Of a stretch of DNA of 64,000 bases, positions 56,591 to 64,000 are shown one piece after another (within the stretch, counting starts at the first letter, position 1; the number at the start of each line of letters is the position of its first letter). Where the stretch lies: the NCBI RefSeq assembly GCF_963169125.1, contig NC_084800.1, forward strand, positions 147,866,397 through 147,930,396, written 5' to 3'. The notes beneath the pieces were generated by a model. That model searched no databases. It worked only from the letters and a program-made list of their open reading frames with translations, and was not told where the DNA came from. This stretch comes from Humulus lupulus (lineage: Eukaryota > Streptophyta > Magnoliopsida > Rosales > Cannabaceae). The translations under genes and the position numbers were made by a program.

Positions 56591-57703
56591 TGTTATACCC
56601 AAAAATTGGAGAATGCATCCTAGGAGGCTAAGGAGAATGCATTCTAGGAGAGTTAAGGGGAGTGGTCCTAGGAGACCCAAGGAGGATGTGGTCCTAAGAG
56701 ACCCCAAGGATGTGTAGGAGGCAAGCCTCCCAAGGTTTCCTAAGTGTTGGCTCGAACGTGTCCAAGGTAAGTAGCTAAGGAGGAGGAGTCTCATGCAAGA
56801 GGAAGGAGACTTAGATTTTGATAAGGAGAGCCTATACAATGTTCGATCGGACATGTTTGGGAGATGCTAAAGGAGAATGCCTTGACCTTGTCCAAGGTGA
56901 GATGTTATGGATGAGGTTGAGGTTGCCTCAATGTTGTCCAAGGTGAGGCACCAAGGAGGTTTCCTCGGACCACCTTGGTCCGAGGAGAAGCAAGGAGTTT
57001 GGTTCAAGGAGGAACATGGCATGCTAGAGGAGAGTGCCATGTTAGAGGAGAGAAGTGCATGTCCTACCACCATGCACCTTCAACCCACCAAAAATATGTC
57101 CTACCACCATGCATATCCTACCACCATGCATGTTCAACAAGCACTTGCATGGGTAGTGGGTAGGAGGTGGACCAACTAGCTAGAGGAGACTAAGTCAGAC
57201 ACAATTCCAACAACATACGCGGGAATCTCTCATTCTTCCCACAAATGGGGGGTTTGTTACATTTCGAATTTTGAATGTTTAAATGTAATAAATATAATAA
57301 AATATCCCTATCATCAGGGGATATCAGTTGAGGATCCCAGGCCTATAAATAGAGAGTTTATGGGATGAGAGAAGGGTTTCCTGCTGCTTCTTCTTTCTAG
57401 AGAGATAAAATTGGGTATGTCTATTCTAGAGAGAGAAAGTGTTGAAATTAGAGAGAATTCTTGTATTTTCACAATTTATACTGAAGAAACTCAGTTGGCA
57501 TAGTCCATCTGATCTTGAGTATAGATTTATAAATCACAACTCTAAGTGGATTAGGCTATTACCGACAATCGGGGCTGAACCACTATAAAAATCTCCTGTG
57601 TTCTTTACTTTTCTTGTTTATATCGTTTGTTGTCGTTTTGATTTCTCTTGAAGGCTTGTCGTTATTGACGTGCTCACGTCGTTGGCTAAAAATGCAGTCA
57701 ACA
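56591..57703 (+). repeat. Solo Tat-lineage LTR in Z 5' LTR
   Basis: 1113 bp from TGTTATACCC to GCAGTCAACA, flanked by CTAGG on both sides (56586-56590 and 57704-57708), a perfect TSD. TATAAATA at 57344-57351 shows plus orientation. It carries one hairpin core (CCTCGGACCA, 3 bases, TGGTCCGAGG; 56963-56985) where the LTR at 45069-46416 has an expanded array. It is absent from the window's part of the Z 3' LTR only because the window ends earlier. Confidence 0.93.
57344..57351 (+). promoter_or_regulatory. TATA box of solo Tat LTR
   Basis: TATAAATA followed by GAGAG, about 350 bp before the LTR end. Confidence 0.6.
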
Positions 57704-57785
57704 CTAGGTTAGCGAGTTAATTGCACAAAGTTTCTTTTAAAAAACTCACTTTGTAACGGCTCTAAGGAAGTAGGGCGTTACAACT

Positions 57786-57797
57786 TGGTATCAGAGC
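57786..57797 (+). other. tRNA-Met primer binding site of element Z
   Basis: TGGTATCAGAGC, three bases after the LTR end. An intact site of the kind needed to prime reverse transcription. Confidence 0.9.
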
Positions 57798-60700
57798 GAG
57801 CCAAGGTTTATTGGTTCTGGAGATCGACCGAACATGTACACTCGCTATCAGTGACAAGCTCGACTCGGGGTTGGTTGGTCTGACTGATAGACATGTTTTG
57901 AACATATGTTTGAATGCCCTGTTTGCCTGCTTATTTATATGGAGCATGATAAATGAGTTGACATATGCATGAGATACTGTTGGGGCTGGGCCCTTGACTA
58001 TTGTATGTTGAGATTAAAGTGTGCTGAATAATATTATTATGCATATGGATGAACATTGGGATAATGGTTCAGATATTGAGTTTATGTGGTTAATTGTTTA
58101 AATTGAATTCGTATGTAATATCTGTTTATTTGCTTGTATGAAGCATGTTGAGACCTAGGTATACTTGGTGATGTTAAAATCTGGTAGCTAAATGTATATC
58201 ATTGTGGATTTGGCCTATATATGCTTTGTGTGTGCATGATAACTGTGGTTATTTGGATCTAGTTGTGGTTTGGTTCAGAGTATGAACCACAGAGCTCAGG
58301 AGTTTGGTCAGTATTGACAGACGAACTCGAATTGTTTATTCCTAAAAGGGTTATGTGGACCTGATATTGTGTTGAAGGGGGGATTCTAGATATAAGTTGG
58401 AGTTGAGATCTCCAAATATCCCGAAAAGCAGCAGCAGAGGGTCACTAGTGTGTGAGTAAGCTGTAGAGTTTATCAGTTGAGAGGGAACAGAAGAACAGCG
58501 GATTTCTCTGGGAAAATAGCTGATTTATATGCTTTAACAGTAAGGGTTACCAGCGTTGGTTTACTGTGGGAGTATGGACAGAGAAGGGTATTATATGAAA
58601 GGCTTAAAGGGTGTTATCCTCTGGTTTTAAGGAAAGTTCGGGTTGACAAAGAATTTATCAGTGGATGGGCAAGGTTAATTCCACCCTTGGCTACAAGAGG
58701 ACGAGAGCCCATGACTAAAGGGTTGTGTTAAGTATTGTGCTAGAGGGATGCCTGGAAACGGCACTTGGGCTGAGGCATAGGCATAATGGGTTGGAAAGAA
58801 CCTAGATGATGAATTGTTAGAAGATATTATAAAGACATGAATTGAATTGTCGAGACTGGTGGGCTTATAAGTTTGGTTTGGACTGTTAGGGTAACAACAG
58901 TGTAAATCAATGGGTTTGGTGAATCGGGTAATTCATTTCGGGAATTTATACTGACGGATGTATCCGGAAATGATGGCGACCCATTTAAAGATTGAACTCT
59001 GGGATAGTCCAAGGTATTTGGGCCGCTCTGATGTAAGAATTTATCGTCTGTATGTGGATGGCGGAGAGGGCCATGTTGTTCGAGGAACTGATGGTTGATG
59101 TTTAGAGCATGAGTGCTAGAGCCGCAATGGCAGTGCTTCCTTTGATGGAATTAGTAAAGATAGATTCGTGATAATCAAGTTAAAAGAACCCCGGATAGTT
59201 CTGTGGCTTCTGGTTTTTCCAGAAAGGGGGAAAAGTCTGATTGATAAGATGGCACTTTTATTGATAGAACGCAGCAAGGACGGATTCTCAATTTTTGAGG
59301 TAGAAGGACCCCAGACAGTGCTTGGGCACCTAATTTGAGATTGGAAAGAAGCCTGATTGAAAAGGTAGTTATCAAGATGGTGACAGGAACCAGGGAGGTT
59401 ATTTGGTATGCACATGAGGGAGAGGATGCCACCTGAGAGGAGGTCAGGTGAGGGAATGACTTCTACATAGAATGACTCGATATGTTAGGATGGATTTCCC
59501 ATGGTGAGGGAACGGAGAACGAAAATGGATCGATACATTCAAAGTTCGAGGCTAATTCCTTGAGGATGAGTATTTAACTGACTGGTTTATGCTTTGGTCA
59601 TGTAACGAACTGGAAGAACTCGGTGTTGAGAATGTTCCGAGAGGGAGATGGACATAGAGAGGTAGCCTCAAAGGTGCTATTCGAGAGGCTGATGATAGTA
59701 ATACTTATTGAGAAGAAATTAGAAACTCTGGCAGATGGATTGGGATGTAAGTGATCAAGAAGTGCATAGTAATACGTCAGAGTTTGTCTTAAGGGAGCCT
59801 TAGCATGAGTCACAATGAGAGAGCTAATCAGTTAAGAAATAACCATGGATTGTAGAGGATATCATCTGGAGTATGTAAATGAGACTGAGTGGAAACTGAG
59901 CTGACCAGTGGGAAAATTATGTGGGTATGTAAAGAAAGATTTGGGGGTACTTCAAGGTCAGACTACAGATAGGATTAGTATAAGGAATGTTGTAAAAGAT
60001 GGTTTTGGCTGACAGAAAAATCTATTGAAGCAATCGAAGGAATTTGACCCTGGAGTAGCCAGAGTGTTATACTGCGGGGATTGTTAGCATCGTCGGGTTA
60101 GAACGAAAAGTACAATGTTGGATACAAGATGGGACGATGCTCCAAGAGTTGATCTATGACCTGGTTATTACCAGCTGGAAACCAAGGATAGAGACATTTC
60201 GTGAATTTGTCTATTTTGCACCGGGTAGGGTGTGAGGAGTTGGTGACAAAGATTCTAGAATGGTTCAAGCTACAGCAGCACAGGTAAGTTCTTTAGGCAG
60301 AGAATGCATGAACGGTATGGGAAAGTCCCCTTCAAGCTCACGAGCAGTACATGTGGATTACTCCCAGACGGAAATGGTGAGCAAATGATTATGCTGAAGA
60401 CGTTTGTACCCAGAAGGCAGAGTCACAGGTAAGGTTCTACAGAGTGTTAGTTTGGGTGTCGTTAGGAGTACCCAGAATAGAGCTACAAGAAGAAAGGACA
60501 GGTATGAGGAGAATTGATCTGAAGCCACAAAGAAGCTAATGATGAATATCTGAAGAATATAAAGCATAACAGGACTGATAAGCACGTCATCTATCGCATA
60601 AGTATCTCCGGAGACAACTACATCAGAGATGAGGAGAACAGTAAAACTTGAGGTTAGACAGAATGATGGTGTTAAATTGGAATTCAGGAGATAAGGTAGG

Positions 60701-62362
60701 AATTGATTGGCATCTGGCGATGCTGGAATATGTGTGTGTTATGGTTAAGTATAGAGTGATAGCATAAAGGTCCTGATCTATGGTAAGGATATGGAAATGT
60801 GGGAGTGCATCACGAGTTGGGCACGCCCAAGCATAAATTGGTGCGAGGATGGATCGAACCTTGCGGGAGGTGAAAGAATGAACATGTTTGATATACTTGG
60901 AGCGTTAAGTTAACAGTTATGCATATCATAAGGTGCTTGAGTATTGGGTATTAGTAAGAAAGATAACGTTGAGACCCAGATGTGGTGAAAAGTAACAGAC
61001 GGATGATCAGTGTTTGAAATCCTCGATTGAGCGAGGGGAAATTTAATTGGAGGCGAAACTCCTAACTGAGAGGCGTGTGTCAGTCAAGGAACAACGCCAT
61101 AGATTGTAATGGAGTGGACAAGGCAATGACTGAGATCAGCATAACGTTAGTAGGTAATGATTAGCTGGTGAGTGTCACTAAACTATGGAATCCGAAGTGT
61201 TGGCTTTGGTTGAAGCAGGGAAGAACCCTGCCAAGGTGGTACAAGTTAGGATATCAGGATGGGATGAAGGATCCAATTAGATTTGGTTTATGAATGACAA
61301 TTCTGAATGGATATAATTCCACCTCCTAGGGTACGTCGTACCGGGAGGGTGGAGCGGGTGACAGAATCTAGTGTTTTCCTTTGGACCCTGAGGGGTTAGG
61401 TGATGTGGTGGTGTATCGTGGGAATAGACCACAATAGACCTTAAGTAGGGTATCCAGACATGAAAAGTTTTAACTCAGTTGATCGAGTTAATGTAGTTGG
61501 GTCAAGTGAACTGGTTTCAGGGTAGAACGTTGATGATATTGAATTGAGACCCTATAGTATTTTAAATTTTGGAATGAATCTAGAGAACGAAAAGAACAGA
61601 GTGGGAATCTGGAATTATCAGTTGATTGCAAGTGAAATGGCAGTTTGAAAGCTTATCAGATATCTTAAAGAATTAAGCGCTGAGTATGCGAATACTTGAG
61701 ATGTTAAGGGAAGTGTAATCCCTGATAAGTTAGTCGTGGTGGCAAATGCTGGCGTCTTGTTAATGTAACATGATATAGGACATGGTAAGAGGTGAAGGAT
61801 AGTGAATACTGCGGTTTGGCATTAGTTCAGAGAGAAAGCCAAAGAGGTCGTTGAAATTCTTAAGGCAGGAGTGTCTGCCTATCTGGGAGAATAAAGAGCT
61901 TGTAAATTGTTAAATTATGAGGAAATAAAGTTCCGAAAGGAAAGATTTGTATCTCTACGTAATAACAGACGAGGATTTGTATGGTGTTCAGAGAAAGAAG
62001 GGAGAGTTCTGACTCTTAATTCAACATAAATTCTGAAGTTTTACCAAGGGTTAGGCCAGCGGGGCCTACCAATTGATCCCACCTAGTAGAGGTGATGACT
62101 TTTGAGTATCTCTGGAATCAGGAATAAGACAATGAAGTGGTCATTGTAATCTAGGCAGACCTTGAAGCTTCAGCTGGGTTGCGGTGTAAACGAGGGGCTA
62201 ACGAGAGTATGGCTATTAGACAACATCTTGTGGGACAAGACTGTTATTCCTGAAAGAGTGTTGTTGGGAACTAAAGTAAGGCGGTGGACCTTGGAAATTA
62301 TGGTTAGAGTTGCGGGTTTACTGACTGATGTGTTTGGGTAAATTTCGAGGACGAAATTTTTA
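57798..62362 (+). other. Gene-less internal region of element Z (LARD-like)
   Basis: About 4.6 kb between PBS and polypurine tract in which no gag, protease, RT, RNase H or integrase motif is recognisable. The longest ORFs are about 100 codons and unlike any family. It is G-rich on the plus strand, like decayed coding DNA. Near 62190-62330 a faint match to the chromodomain-like pol tail may remain (compare VLRNKTIPLVKVLW of element W). The FEDEI-type codons just before the polypurine tract also recall pol. Either a LARD-type non-autonomous element or a decayed, rearranged internal domain kept mobile in trans. Confidence 0.65.
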
Positions 62363-62377
62363 TGAGAAGGGGATAGT
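62363..62377 (+). other. Polypurine tract of element Z
   Basis: TGAGAAGGGGATAGT directly before the 3' LTR. The same type as W and X. Confidence 0.8.
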
Positions 62378-64000
62378 TATAACGACCCAAATTCGCTAAT
62401 AAAGCTTAAGGGCCTTGATTAGCGTGCCAGGAGGGCATGATGGGATTTATGTGTGACTTTAATGAGTTAAATGTATGGTTATGATTTAAAGCATGTTATA
62501 TGACTATTTGACTATTTGAGATGCATGACTATGTGAATTAGTATGCATGTAGGCCCTGATTGTGTTAGAAGGGCATAATTGTAATTTTGGCCATTTTGGG
62601 CATAACTGTATTGATATATGATGATTGTCGAGACCACATTGTGATGTGGATGTATCTGTGATTTGTGACTCGAGACGATCCTAGAGAGCAGTTTAGCGGA
62701 AAAGTCCAAGCGAGAATTTATTCCCGGCTCGAGGCGAGCCTGAGGTATAAATAGGAATCTGATGAGTATATTGGGGTTTATTTTGATATCGACAAATATT
62801 ATTTGGTGATTTATCAAGTATTGGGAAGCAAGCGAGAAAATATTAGAGACATTTGAGGATTAGCGGGAATTGGGTAAAATGACTAAAATGGCCCTACTTG
62901 GACAAAAGGGTTTAGAATTAATAGGGAGGGCATTTTGGTCAATTGGCTTTTTAGAGATAGATTAATTGAGGCTTTATATACTTAGTGGGATTAATAGAGA
63001 AAGTTATATGGCTGTGGAAAAGAAAGAAAAAGGAAGAAAAAGAAAAGAGAGAAAAATAGAGGGGTTTTGTTTCAAAGGATCGGTTTGTGGTTCTCCCACC
63101 ATTTCTCTTCATTTTTCTTGGGGCAAAGCTCAGTGGAGAGCTAGGATAGGCTGAGCATCAAGGATCTTAAAGTTAGACTTGAAGATTTGGCAAGGATTAG
63201 CAAGAACACATCAACTTTTGAGGTAAGTTTTTAGAAATTTCTGTTTTAAGGGTTTGGCTGGTTTGAGCTATGTTTTGAGCTGAGTTGATGGGAACTTTAG
63301 GGAATTTCTGGGCAAGCTTTGAGGAAAAGCAAGCTAAGGAGGTCTAGGAAATGAATCAAGGTCGAAATTGCATCAACGGTATGAATTCTAAGCCTTTAAC
63401 TTTGTTGTTTGATTGAATTTTTGGGTTTAGGGTTGATCATGGTAAATTTTGAGATTTGGGATGAATGTGCTTGGGTTTGAAGATTTTGGATGCTTGGAAT
63501 GAGTGGAGAGTGTTTATAAGCTTGATTTTGAGTTTGGTAAAGATTTGGGGAAGTTTGGGTTGAGATTGGCTCAAAGAAATTGCAGAAAAAGAATTTGGGT
63601 TTTGCCTGCCTGCAACTAGCGCTACAGCGCTAGTCTTTGGGCGTTGTAGCGCTAGGCCCTGTTTCGGGGCTAGTGCTGATTCTACTTGTAGCGCTATAGC
63701 GCTCTCTTTTGAGCGCTGTAGCGCTACCCTGTGCCCAGAAAGGGGTTTTTGGGCTATTTGTGAGGGATTTTGACCTAGGGTTCGGGGTTCGATTCCACCA
63801 CCTTGTTTTGTGGATCTAGGACTTCCCGGGGGGCTCGGGATTGGTCCCGAGGCGAGGTTTTGGACTCGAGGTTTGGTGTTGACTTTGACCTATGATTGTG
63901 CTTAGGTTTGCGCTAAGGCTCGAGTGGGATCGTGCTCAAGGAGTCAATTGTTGAAAGCTATCAAATTGACAGGTAAGAAAACTATAGCACCCATAGGACA
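62378..64000 (+). repeat. 3' LTR of element Z (cut by window end)
   Basis: It starts TATAACGACCC like the 5' LTR, with TATATA at 62975-62980 and an AGCGCT island at 63605-63730. The last 780 bp or so should lie beyond the window. Confidence 0.9.

Larger units (their letters stand above)
54259..57782 (+). repeat. 5' LTR of element Z (with nested solo LTR)
   Basis: It starts TATAACGACCC at 54259 and ends GGGCGTTACA at 57782, about 2.4 kb after removing the insert 56591-57708. TATATA lies at 54856-54861, an AGCGCT palindrome island at 55490-55620, and the conserved GGGTGCTCTGTGTTGCAGGTAAGG block near 56281. It matches 62378-64000 almost without gaps (offset 8119-8120) at about 97.5%. It abuts Tat pol at 54258, with CATTT as the expected TSD. 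Confidence 0.9.

Noticed and set aside
58477..58731. 84-codon ORF in the Z internal region
   Set aside because: No recognisable domain and isolated among stops; not enough to call a gene.
1..64000. Host protein-coding genes, tRNA or rRNA
   Set aside because: None seen: all recognisable coding sequence belongs to retrotransposons, and the tRNA-like strings are primer binding sites.

Overview
The window is plant nuclear heterochromatin built entirely of LTR retrotransposons and their remains. No host gene, tRNA, rRNA or CRISPR array was found. The mix points to a eudicot: long-LTR Ty3/gypsy chromoviruses of the Tekay/Del type, Tat-lineage gypsy elements with a second RNase H, Ty1/copia elements, AT-rich spacers and a CT microsatellite. 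The LTR style recalls Cannabaceae-type genomes, but that is only an impression. Everything was read by eye; borders without a target-site duplication (TSD) are approximate.

Layout, left third. 1-1075 is a reversed copia gag-protease remnant. About 1076-4048 is a gypsy LTR, primer-binding site (PBS) and broken gag-protease. 4049-6666 is a broken Del-type element 'V' whose reverse transcriptase has lost its active-site block. 7036-15918 is a reversed copia compound made of two partial copies with a Tat-type LTR remnant between them. 15919-19008 is another reversed copia pol carrying a solo gypsy LTR. 19009-21070 is a gypsy LTR cut by a 2.2-kb LTR (21071-23315) that runs straight into the pol of gypsy element 'W' (23329-25520).

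Middle. The W 3' LTR (25557-31098) holds a pol-less Tat-type element (gag, tandem repeats, 3' LTR) between two near-identical 639-bp copies of W LTR sequence. About 1 kb further on, element 'Y' starts in reverse at 32098. Y is a Del/Tekay element with most of its RT deleted. A solo LTR (34006-36097, TSD TGGAG) sits in its gag, and element 'X' (37812-44631, TSD CCGAG) sits in its 5' LTR. X ends in a 1.17-kb near-perfect palindrome of LTR ends.

Right third. A reversed Tat-lineage element (45069 to beyond the window) interrupts the Y LTR. It has pol with two RNase H domains, and between pol and the 3' LTR an extra spliced gene on the opposite strand. Its pol is cut at 54258 by element 'Z', which has two ~97.5% identical long LTRs, a PBS, a polypurine tract and an internal region of about 4.6 kb with no recognisable gene, resembling a LARD (large retrotransposon derivative). 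A solo Tat LTR (TSD CTAGG) sits in the Z 5' LTR. The nesting is Y > Tat > Z > solo LTR, and the missing right halves are predicted beyond base 64000.

The strongest candidates for something under-described are the multi-exon antisense gene of the Tat element with a duplicated polypurine core on each side, the palindromic U5/U5-ended structure of X, and the gene-less but structurally complete element Z, whose LTRs begin TA instead of TG.
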